Shown piece by piece: positions 34,178 through 43,507 of a stretch of 64,000 nucleotides of DNA; the stretch's first letter is position 1, and each line of letters starts with the position of its first letter. The notes below the pieces were generated by a model. The model did not search any database, had not been told where the DNA came from, and worked only from the letters and a program-made list of their open reading frames with translations. Where the stretch lies: NCBI GenBank assembly GCA_037127255.1, contig JBANSL010000004.1:55902318-55966317 (forward strand), in the 5' to 3' direction. The DNA comes from Persicaria tinctoria. Lineage: Eukaryota; Streptophyta; Magnoliopsida; Caryophyllales; Polygonaceae. The position numbers and the translations under genes are program-made.

Positions 34178-34673
34178 AAGCACAAGTAGTTTTTCAAACA
34201 TCATTTCTATTTAATTAATAAACCCCTTCTTTGAAATTTTCAATATTCCTTGATTTTGTTAAATAGAGATAATTTGTTATGTACATATAAAATATGCACA
34301 TTTTACCTAGGCTTTGCAATTATGCATAGGGGTGGGCCGTTGGCCACGGGTTGCACTAAAAAAGGTAGACATCAAATTAATATTCTTATATCACTATTTA
34401 GTTAAATTGGTAAGTTTTTATTATTATTATTGGGAGGTGAATCAGATATGGTCTTAACATTTTTTAAACTCTTGTCTTATATTAAAAGGAAAAAAAAAAC
34501 TGATAAGTAATTAAATTAGGAGGTTATGGATTAGGGCAGCTGGTTTAGATTAGCATTAATTATTACTTATAATTAATACATAATATTACATTATAATATA
34601 TGTTATATATAATGCAATATTATGCATTATATGTCATATTTAATGGCGATATTATGTCTCTTCTATAAAACTT
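34178..34673. other. AT-rich stretch, no gene seen
   Basis: AT-rich sequence with 'taatattacattataatatatg'-like words. Nothing recognisable. Confidence 0.4.
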
Positions 34674-34950
34674 TGTGAGTGCATAAATCTGCTCTCAATA
34701 ACTATTGATGGAGACCGATCTTGATGGTGATCTCAACACGAACTCTCTGTGAAACAAGAACAAACGAGGTCGGGGCGGAGCTTGTCTCCCCGGAGGTCCC
34801 TCCGACGCTCAAGTCAGTATTGTTCTAATTCATCCTCTCTGATGGAGGCATATTTTATGTTTTATAATCAAAATTAGGGTTTGAGGATTACCGTAGGAAA
34901 GACAATAATGCCCTTGGGCCTTAATGGGCTCGCTTAGTTTTGATCTCTCA
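34674..34950 (-). repeat. 3' LTR of the LARD-like element
   Basis: Near-copy of 36909-37181. It differs by a few substitutions and a 4-bp indel close to its right end. Confidence 0.75.
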
Positions 34951-35399
34951 ATTGCCCCTCGGGCTTCTTTTGCACTTATCAGTGGTGAAGGAGACCGATA
35001 ATTTCCGGTCCTTGGGAATTTTTATGCTTACACTTGGATTTTCCCCTTTATCACTTAGTTGATCCTTGATCTCGTAGATGGGTACTTGGATAACAAGTTG
35101 CGTAAACTCTCTTGATCGCCCATGGTTGAAGAATATTGACTGTGATTGGTGCAGGGACTTTGGCCTACAAACGGCGACTATTGACCTCAATTGGTGTCCA
35201 TTAGCTGGCTTGTAACTGTGAGCGGCTACTATTGGCCTTAAATGGCGTCCATCTTGATGGCCTATGAGCGGCTACTATTGGCCTTAAGTGGCGTAAGCAA
35301 TCGGCCCCTAACGGTGACGGATTATAATTGGCCTTTGACGGCTTCTACGCATATGGCCTGTGATTGGCTTTTCTTTTGGTCCTAATTGACGATCACCTA

Positions 35400-35560
35400 A
35401 ATGGCCTATGAGTGGCGAGAATTGACCTTAAGTGGCGAACTGTTGGCCTTGAGTGGCTATTTTCTGGCCTTTATTGGCTATCTGTTGGCCTTGATTGGCT
35501 ATTTTCTGGCCTTGAATGGCGATCTGTTGGCCTTGATTGGCTGGCTCTTGGGTTATGAGC
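35400..35560 (+). repeat. Degenerate ~21-bp tandem repeat
   Basis: Units of the type 'ttggccttgattggctat' run through this region, and looser 'attggccttaa.tggcg' words start from about 35160. Because the unit is a multiple of three it translates as a hydrophobic heptad repeat (LLALIGY/FLALNGD), which is a by-product with no sign of a gene. Confidence 0.75.
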
Positions 35561-36891
35561 TTGACGCTTTGTTGTTGACCCATAATCGAATCCCTTGCTG
35601 CTATACTCTGGCAACTTTGATGGAAATTTCATATAATTTCTTTTAAGAAATCAATTCTAAGGTGCTAGTCGAATCGTAGATATAAGTATTAATTGTAGGC
35701 TACATAATCAAAAGGGAGAAGAACTTATCCGATTATGAATCTAATGCGATCCGGCCGTAGAGGCCACTATGAACACAACTGCTGCACTTGGCCTTGACGG
35801 TCCTTATGCCTCGCAACTCCTTGCTAGGTTGTGCCATATGAAAGCGCTATACTTTAATTAACAAAAGTCATTAAGTAAATAAATGAAATAAAGCCATATT
35901 TGTTAAGGAGAAAGACAAAGGTCTTTGAGAACTTCCTGATCTTGACTTGGGGCTTTAATGCTATGCGGTCTTGCCCTTGGTAATCCTCTTATTGGAAATA
36001 GGAGTCTGCTGGGACAAAAACCTACAACCTTGAAAGCTTTAATCGATTGTTGTAATTACTAGGAAAGATTGGGCCAATTTCGCAATTTGTTGAGAACTCC
36101 GGGCCAATTTTGTAGTTAGCCCTAATTGTCCTTCTTCCTCGTTCAGATTCAGAATCGCAGACAACGGCGGCGGATTTTGAAGCGGCATCCTCGGCCCCTT
36201 GTCCCTTCTTCTGCCTTGACCTCAACGACGACGTAGGGTTCCGCGGGCGCGCCTGACCTATCGACGCCGATCGTAGTCCGGTAGAGGCTCGATGGAGGCC
36301 CAACGACGATGGCGTGGACACAACAGACGGGGTGGTAGTGGTGGTACTGCAGAGCGGCGCGATGTACAGGGTGCCCGCCCGGAGAGGCGGCGCGGTGGTC
36401 TTGCAATCTTGTGGAGAGCGGCGGCGGCGGTGACTGATCTCCAGACGACATCCTTGGCCTTTAATTTGATTTCGAGGCGGCGGAAAGCGATTACAGTGAG
36501 CATTGATGGCGAGTCAGCGACCAAGCATCTCTACGATGCGGGTCGTGGCCACCTAACCGCACGGGCTGAAACATTGATTGTCTGAGAAGGCGACGAATCG
36601 AACCCGATGAGGGGTCCTAACGAGACCGCTACACTCGTGCCCCGGGCCACCAGATTTGGGGCTGGAATCTTCCTCCTGTGTAGCCCGCCTTCCCGCAGCC
36701 TGCAGAACGCCCGCGAGTTGTAGCAACGACGATGTAGTGGGACAGCGCGGCAAAGGGCGCACTATCGCACACCTACTAATGCAGGAGGGATCCGGCATAC
36801 CCCTGGCTGTGCCCCTCACACCCGATGAGGGTGGTAGGACCTTCGATCTTGTTGATTAGGGTTCTGATTTTAGGGCTTTTTGATCGGATTT

Positions 36892-36906
36892 CCACAGACG
36901 GCGCCA
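36892..36906 (-). promoter_or_regulatory. Primer binding site of the LARD-like element
   Basis: The minus strand reads TGGCGCCGTCTGTGG two bases inside the right LTR. Confidence 0.7.
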
Positions 36907-36908
36907 AT

Positions 36909-37181
36909 TGTGAGTGCATAAATCTGCTCTCAATAACTGTTGATGGAGACCGATCTTGATGGTGATCTCAACACGAACTCTCTGTGAAACAAGAACAAAT
37001 GAGGTCGGGGCGGGGCTTGTCTCCCCGGAGGTCCCTCCGACGCTCAAGTCAATATTGTTCTGATTCATCCTCTCTGATGGAGGCATATTTTATGTTTTAT
37101 AATCAAAATTAGGGTTTGAGGATTACCGTAGGAAAGACAATAATGCCCTTGGGCCTTAATGGGCTCGCTTAGTTTTGCTCA
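36909..37181 (-). repeat. 5' LTR of the LARD-like element
   Basis: Adjacent to the primer site; see the element entry. Confidence 0.75.
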
Positions 37182-37184
37182 TAA

Positions 37185-37990
37185 CATCAAGGGGTTTTTT
37201 GGTAAGTGGACTTTTGGTGACCAAAATTTAAGCCCTATGACAAAAGGGTTGAAATATTAGATGAGTGTCAACATTTTCCAATTTTATCCCTGCCTTTGTA
37301 TTCCCATTTCTTTCTTGAATTTCACGGAAACAGAAACACCACACACAGCACGAGCGACGACGAAGAGCGATTTCGATCTGGCTTTCATTCTCGAGCCACC
37401 ACCGATCGCCAGCGCTGCCAGCACCGCACCGTCGCCAGCGCCATCCGCCCCTGCTGCTGTCGCAGTCTCCCAAGCCTCACAATCGAGCCCTCCTCCATTG
37501 AAGGCCGAATCGAAGCTCCTCGTTCACCCTCAATCACGTTCAACCCTAAATCCAAGCCTTGTACCCGCTCAATCACGTTATACATCTCTCAAGGATGGTT
37601 TTCGTACAAAAACCCCTCTCAAATTTATACAAAATCGCTAACCGCCATTGTCGGACACCTTGGAGCTTCGTGAAACAGCCCCTTAGCAGCCACTGTTCAA
37701 GCACTCGTCGCGGTGTATCAGATCATCCTTCGACAAAATCAACACAATGATACTGAAGTAGAGATTGCACTCGTCCGTTTGATAGGTCATACGCGTCAAA
37801 CGAAGCTCTTTGTAAGGAGAACGAGCCGTCGGAAGATCGCGGAAAATCACTGTTGAAGCTGCTCGAAATGGGGGAAGAAGAAGAGTAATTACGCCAAACC
37901 TCCTAGAATTTCTGTTTTTATAAAATATTCCCCTATGTTAGTTTCTAAAATTTTAGAAATTATCCCGCAGTTTTAGAAGTTGTTCTAACT
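37185..37990 (+). repeat. Gene-like dispersed repeat, copy B
   Basis: Same orientation as the satellite that follows. The first 460 bp match copy A (14836-15470, inverted). One frame gives YISQGWFSYKNPSQIYTK, preceded by a Ser/Ala/Pro-rich stretch. The last 350 bp have no match in the window. No known protein is recognised. Confidence 0.55.
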
Positions 37991-38005
37991 CGCGTAATCT
38001 CCGTT

Positions 38006-39924
38006 AAAAAATTAAAAATGTAACTAATATTGTCACCATAATAAAAATAAAGTCATAGATACCGTCACCACTATAAAAACGTGGTTATAGACACTGTAAA
38101 CAAAGGGAAATCATATGTTAAGGGAAGCACAACCCCTATAGGGGCTAATGAGAAGCCAAAATAAATATGGTGACGGTTCTTCTCTGATATATGAATGAGT
38201 AAGAGGGTCATAAACGTTGTAAGCAAAATAAAAATAGGATCATAGACATTGTAACCAAAGGAAAACCCTATGACGAGGGAAGTATAAACCTTATAGGGGC
38301 TAATGGGAAACCAAAATACATGTGGTGACAGTTCTTCTATAACATATGAATGGTTAAGAGGGTCATAAATGTTGTAAGAAAAATAAAAATAGGATCATAT
38401 ACACTGTAACCACTATAAAAACACGGTAAAATACAATGTAATCAAAAGGAAAACCCTATAGACGATGTAACCAAAATAAAAACAGCTTTATAGACATTGT
38501 CTCCACTATGAAAAAAGGTTCATAGACAATGTAATCAAAAGAAAATCCTAGGAAAAGGGAAACACAAACCCTATAGGGGCTAATGAGAAGTCAAAATACA
38601 TGTGGTGACAGTCCTTCTCTAATTTCTAATTTCTAGATTTTTAGATTTTTTTAAATTAGTGTCACCACAATAAAAAAAACTAAAAATGTAACTACTATTG
38701 TAACCACTATAAAAAAAAATAAAGTCAAAGATACTGTCACAACTATAAAAACATGGTCATAGACACTGTAATCAAAGGGAAATCATATCATAAAGGAAGC
38801 ACAAACCCTATATGGGCTAATGAAGAGCCAAAATAATTGTGGCGACAGTTCTTCTCTAATACATGAATGGGTAAGAGTGTCATAAACACTGTAATCAAAA
38901 TAAAAAGTGTCATAGCCATTGTCACCACTATAAAAATAAAGTCATAGACACTGTAATCAAAAGAAAAACTCTATAGACGCTTTAACCAAAATAAAAATAG
39001 TTTTATAGACACTGTCACCACTATGAAAAAAGGTTCATAGACACAATAATCAAAGGAAACCCCTATAGACGTTGTAATAAAAATAAAAACAGAGTCATAG
39101 ACATTGTCACCACTATGAAAAAATGGTCATAAACATTGTAATCAAATGAATATCATATAGACATTGTCACTACTATTAAAACATAGTCATAGACACTGTT
39201 ATCACTATAAAAACATGGTCATAGACACTGTAATCAAAGAAAAACTCTAGGACAAAGGGAAGCACAAACCCTATAGGGGATAATGAGAAGTCAAAATACA
39301 TGTGGGGACAATTCTTATATAATTTCTAATTTCTAGTTTTTTAGATTTTTTAAAAGTAGTGTCACCACAATAAAAAAAAATTAAAAATGTAACTACTATT
39401 GTAACCACTATAAAAAATAAAGTCATAGATACGGTCACCACTATAAAAACATGGTCATAAACATTGTAATCAAAGGGAAATCTTATCATAAAGGAAGAAC
39501 AAACCCTATAGGGACTAATGAGAAGTCAAAATAAATGTGATGACAATTCTCCTCTAATACATGAATGGGTAAGAGGGTCATAGGCACTGTAATCAAAATA
39601 AAAACAGTGTCATAGCCACTCTCACCACTACAAAAACAAAGTCATAGACACTGTAATCAAAAGGAAAACCCTATAGACGATGTAATCAAAATAAAAACGG
39701 CCTTATAGACACTGTCACCACTATGAAAAAAGGTTCATAGACACTGCAATCATAGGAAAACCCTAGGAAAAGGGAAGCACAAACCCTAAAGAGGCTAATG
39801 AGAAGCCAAAAGAACATGTGATGTACAATATGGTTTAGGGTTTAGGATTTAGGGTATGTTAAGTGCAGTACGTCGTTAAGAGATAATTGATGTCACCAAA
39901 TGGAAAACCCTAGGACAAGGTAAA
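38006..39924 (+). repeat. Satellite-like array with 670-700 bp higher-order units
   Basis: Short words 'gtcatagacactgtaatcaaa', 'caccactataaaaac' and 'caaaccctataggggctaa' repeat dozens of times. A longer unit marked by 'aaaaatgtaacta' starts at about 38015, 38682 and 39383, giving periods of about 668 and 701 bp. No coding frame persists. The array was interrupted by the Athila-type element and resumes at 52786. Confidence 0.8.
39832..39854 (+). repeat. Short telomere-like run
   Basis: Three TTTAGGG units with one mismatch (GTTTAGGGTTTAGGATTTAG and on). Plant telomere unit, but too short to mean much. Confidence 0.6.
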
Positions 39925-40234
39925 TGATGTCATTATAGTTTACATTATTTAGGACATGCATTTAGCATAGGTTTGTGTCTTTTCTCATGTGGTTTATGTG
40001 TTTTTAGATGTTTTTCGTTTAGTTTCTAGGATAGAGATCTACTGTCTTTATGGTGGTGTTTTCAGGAGTTTTCGGGAGATAAGCGAAGATTGCTAGAGGA
40101 CATGTGAGATGGGTACAGAAGCTAAGAAGAGCTGAGCGGAAATCATATAGGATGAACGAGGAGAAAAGGCGAAGAAGCAAAAGCATAAGGAGCAAGGCGG
40201 TCGTACATCATGGGCTTCACGGCAGAACAGAAGT

Positions 40235-40385
40235 GCACGGGCGTGCACATTGGCCGCACGGGCGTGCACATTGGCCGCACGGGCGTGCAGAATCTCGACC
40301 AGAGAAGAAAGCCATCAGAGGATGGGTGCGCGGGTGTGCACCATAGGCGCGCGGGCGTGCAACTTGTCTGCGCGGGCGTGCACTG
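40235..40385 (+). promoter_or_regulatory. Array of CGGGCGTGCA motifs in the LTR
   Basis: Six copies of (C/G)GGGCGTGCA-type words, one reading CGGGTGTGCA, are spaced irregularly 100-260 bp upstream of the TATA box, a position suited to an enhancer. The 3' LTR has the same array at 51514-51664. Confidence 0.6.
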
Positions 40386-40488
40386 TTCAGTTCGGACCAG
40401 AAAGTGCGTTTTTGGACCCGGTTTCTTTTGACATTAGTTTATTATTATTTTAGGGGTTTTATAATATTGTATTAGCGGATGTCCCGGA

Positions 40489-40498
40489 CTATATAAGG
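40489..40498 (+). promoter_or_regulatory. LTR TATA box
   Basis: CTATATAAGG after a GC-rich stretch, matched in the 3' LTR near 51768. Transcription would start around 25-35 bp downstream. Confidence 0.7.
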
Positions 40499-41506
40499 GG
40501 GCGGAAACATTTCTTTAGGGCTGTCTCGGAACCCTCGTTGGAACGCTCTCTTTGGAAGACCTTTTGTTGAGTAAGATTTGGAGAATTTTAGACAGATTTG
40601 TTTGGAGATTGCCTTGTTTCAATTCAAGATTGGTATTTCCCCTTTAGTCTTTGCTTTTCTATCTATTTCCATGTTTCAATTTAGTTATTTGATGATGAAT
40701 TCTTCCATGCTTGGCTAAATTCTCCGTTCTAGGGTTAGGGTGAACCCGACAATGTCGCAATTTGTTTGATTTCGATGGTTGCTTGAACTTTATCTGAATT
40801 CTATGAATTGATTTGATCCTAGTTGCTTTACCTAATTGATGTCAATCGATTAGAATCCTTTTTAGATTCGAGATGCTACCGCTGAGAATTGAAATTGGAT
40901 ATTTGGATGGACTTCATGAACCCGAAAGGGGAATTGTGTCTATTGGAACCCTAGGATTGAACTCGAGGAATCGACAATTGTTATTGTGACATTTAAACGA
41001 TTGTTGAGGACTCTTGAGGATTAATAAATTATCGTAGATTCTTAGGTTTGAATCGGTTAGGCGGAGCGCGACAGCGAAAGTTTAATTGATTTTCTCCTAA
41101 GGTCTATAAAGAACTTAAAGGGTCTAGATTTTGTTAATTTAGACACAATCACTACAACATGCGACAGCTGAGTAGTGATGGCTTTAGATAATTTACCTTC
41201 AATTTGACTTATTAAGAAGATGAAGTTCGAGTGAACATCGGGTTGAATTCCTTGTGGCATTGTCGTCGGAATCCTTAACCCTGGAATCATTTCTCATACA
41301 CATTTTATTCATAATCTTTGCTTGTTTTTCTAGGTTTAGTTGAAAACCAAATCTCTCTTTACTGGCTTAGCTTATTAGTTCAAGATAACAATTGGTACAT
41401 ATACAATCCCCGTGATCGATATCCGTATACTGCAATTGATCTCGTATTCTTGCGAGGTTGGTTCAGGCTACACTATTCTTGTGTTGGTTTAGACCACATC
41501 AAGTTT

Positions 41507-41524
41507 TGGCGCCGTTGCCGGGGA
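41507..41524 (+). promoter_or_regulatory. Primer binding site, tRNA-Asp
   Basis: TGGCGCCGTTGCCGGGGA, five bases after the LTR, is the standard tRNA-Asp complement in Athila relatives. Confidence 0.9.
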
Positions 41525-41629
41525 TTGTTGATAGTATTGATTGTTTCTACGGACTAGTTCTGCTAGGCCTTTTTATTTGTTTTGATTTTTTTCTTGCTTG
41601 TTGGTGATTTCAGGTGACTCTTTAAGCCT

Positions 41630-43507
41630 ATGCGAAGAGGATTAAGTTCTAGCAAACTCAACGATTACGATCCCGAGCCTGAACGTACTTTTCATAGGAG
41701 ACTAAGAGAAAATCTTGTGATTGCTAGACAAGAAATGGCGGAAGATAACGATGATGTTGCTCAGCTGCGCCAACAGTTGAATGATCTTACTGCCCAACTC
41801 CAACGTGAACGTGATAATCAAGGGCAAGGTGTGCCGGCGCTTGAGTATGCTCCCCAAACTCTAGGGGACTATATGATGCCGCCATGCACTAGTCCACTTT
41901 CTGGTGTGGTCCTCCCTGAGTTGCAAGCTCGTAACTTCGAGCTAAAGTCTGGACTTCTGAATTTGATCCAGTCTAATCAGTTTGGTGGATCGCCATCAGA
42001 AGACCCTCACCAACACATGGAGACGTTCCTCGATCTAATGAGCACGGTGCATATGGAGAACGTTTCTCAGGAGGCCATCCGTCTATATGCCTTCCGTTTC
42101 TCTCTTCACGGGAAGGCTAAAGCTTGGTATAGATCCTTACCTGAGAACTCCATTACAACATGGAACCAACTATATGAGGTATTCATGAGCAAATACTTTC
42201 CACCCAAGAAGATATCTGAGATGAGGGCGAAGATCAATGCCTTCGCTATGCAACATGGAGAGACCTATCATGAAGCTTGGGAGAGGTTCAAGGATTTGCT
42301 GATTCAATGCCCACATCACGGGCAAACCAAGTATGTTCTCCTTCAAATCTTCTATCAAGGAGTTGATGATGCTACTAGACTGCTTATAGACACCTCTTCT
42401 AATGGAGGATTTATGGAGATGAGTTTAGATGATGCTTGGGCTTTGATTGAGAAAACTGCTCTTCATGCTGCGAGGTACTCTAATCCTCGCTCTTCTATTT
42501 CTGCTACTAAGAGGTCTGCAGGTCTTTATGAGGTTGATGCTGAAACTCACAAGTCAGCCCAGTTGGAAGCTCTACAGCGTGACATTGCATTATTAAGGAA
42601 GGAGTTTCTTGCTAAGCCAAACTCATCTAGTGCGGCAGGGGTGCCTCCCCCCGTTGTTGAATGTCAATATTGTGGTATGCTGAACCACACATTATCTAGT
42701 TGCCCTGCTTTTCTAGAAACACAACCGGGCACGGCTCAAGGGGAGGTAAACTTCACTAGAGACAACTACAGAAACCCCAGGAATGACCCATTCTCCTCTA
42801 CTTACAATCCCGGTTGGAGGAATCACCCGAACTTCAGGTATGGGAACAATTCTAATGTGCAGAATCCACAGTCATTCCAAAACCAAGCATCATATGGGAA
42901 TGGAGTCCCACCTGGATTTCAGAATGCACCGAATCAGGGATACCAGAATAGGGCGAATCAGCCTCCGCCCGTGGCTCCTAAGAAATCACCTGAACTTATT
43001 GCTATTGAGAATCTGGTTTCTGAATTCAAAGCTATGGGTACCAAGATACAAATGATTGAGCAAGAACAAAAGATTCAAGCTAATCAGTTGGCTCAACAAG
43101 CGGTCAATGCTCCTAGACCATCAGGTCAACTTTCAGGCAAACCGGATGAGAATCCAAAAGGACAAATTTCTGTTGTGTCTTTGAGGAATGGTAAACAGTT
43201 AGAGGAGGTAAAGAAGCATGAACCTCCTAAAGCTAAAGGGAAAGCTGCTCCACCAGAGGTTGAGACTGAGGCAACAGATGAGCCTGAGAAGGACACTGTA
43301 TATGTGCCCCCACCGCCATATCAGCCTCCTCTTCCGTTCCCACAAAAGAAGAATCAGGCTATGTTGGAGAAGAAGTTTGGGAATTTTGTAGAGATCTTGA
43401 AGAAGCTGCACATAAACATCCCATTCACCGAAGCTCTCAAGGAGATGCCGGCATATGTCAAGTTCTTGAAGGAGATCCTCTCCAACAAGAGGAAGCTTGA
43501 TGAATGA
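41630..43507 (+). CDS. gag: Athila-type Gag
   Basis: A 625-residue open frame. It has an acidic coiled region (LRQQLNDLTAQLQRERDN, about residues 47-64), then the retrotransposon gag domain (about 115-290; LYAFRFSLHGKAKAWYRSLP, FMSKYFPPKK, FYQGVDDATR). A CCHC zinc knuckle CQYCGMLNHTLSSC lies near residue 345, followed by a Gln/Asn/Pro-rich region and a C-terminal helix region (FVEILKKLHINIPFTEALKE). The stop TGA at 43505 lies in frame with the protease ORF that follows, in a spot where relatives read through as one polyprotein. It could be a fresh nonsense mutation. Gag forms the particle and binds RNA. Confidence 0.92.
   Translation: MRRGLSSSKLNDYDPEPERTFHRRLRENLVIARQEMAEDNDDVAQLRQQLNDLTAQLQRERDNQGQGVPALEYAPQTLGDYMMPPCTSPLSGVVLPELQARNFELKSGLLNLIQSNQFGGSPSEDPHQHMETFLDLMSTVHMENVSQEAIRLYAFRFSLHGKAKAWYRSLPENSITTWNQLYEVFMSKYFPPKKISEMRAKINAFAMQHGETYHEAWERFKDLLIQCPHHGQTKYVLLQIFYQGVDDATRLLIDTSSNGGFMEMSLDDAWALIEKTALHAARYSNPRSSISATKRSAGLYEVDAETHKSAQLEALQRDIALLRKEFLAKPNSSSAAGVPPPVVECQYCGMLNHTLSSCPAFLETQPGTAQGEVNFTRDNYRNPRNDPFSSTYNPGWRNHPNFRYGNNSNVQNPQSFQNQASYGNGVPPGFQNAPNQGYQNRANQPPPVAPKKSPELIAIENLVSEFKAMGTKIQMIEQEQKIQANQLAQQAVNAPRPSGQLSGKPDENPKGQISVVSLRNGKQLEEVKKHEPPKAKGKAAPPEVETEATDEPEKDTVYVPPPPYQPPLPFPQKKNQAMLEKKFGNFVEILKKLHINIPFTEALKEMPAYVKFLKEILSNKRKLDE

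Larger units (their letters stand above)
34674..37181 (-). mobile_element. Small non-autonomous LTR retroelement (LARD/TRIM-like)
   Basis: Direct repeats 34674-34950 and 36909-37181 (about 270 bp, over 95% alike, plus-strand start TGTGAGTGCATAAATC) bound 2 kb without RT or integrase. Read on the minus strand, the right LTR is followed after two bases by TGGCGCCGTCTGTGG, a primer site used by many plant Ty3 elements, so the element points left. The minus strand also has a GAGGGGCAAT purine tract before the left LTR. No TSD could be matched. The interior has a GC-rich open stretch (36100-36900) of unknown coding value and a 21-bp repeat array. Confidence 0.7.
39925..41501 (+). repeat. 5' LTR of the Athila-type element
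   Basis: 1,577 bp starting TGATGTCATTATAG and ending GACCACATCA. It contains the CGGGCGTGCA array, a TATA box and the presumed transcription start. Confidence 0.97.

Noticed and set aside
35401..35646. 81-residue hydrophobic heptad-repeat ORF
   Set aside because: It is the translation of a 21-bp DNA repeat inside a non-coding LTR element, with no family resemblance.
34664..37190. Search for a TSD around the LARD-like element
   Set aside because: Left flank AACTT and right flank TAACA or CTCAT do not match, so no TSD is claimed.
38006..39924. CRISPR-like look of alternating short repeats
   Set aside because: This is plant DNA; repeats are degenerate, spacers are not unique and there are no cas genes. 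It is a satellite.
40104..40453. Three overlapping ORFs rich in RAHWPHGR-type words
   Set aside because: They lie in the LTR regulatory region and arise from the CGGGCGTGCA repeats. The 3' LTR has the same set.
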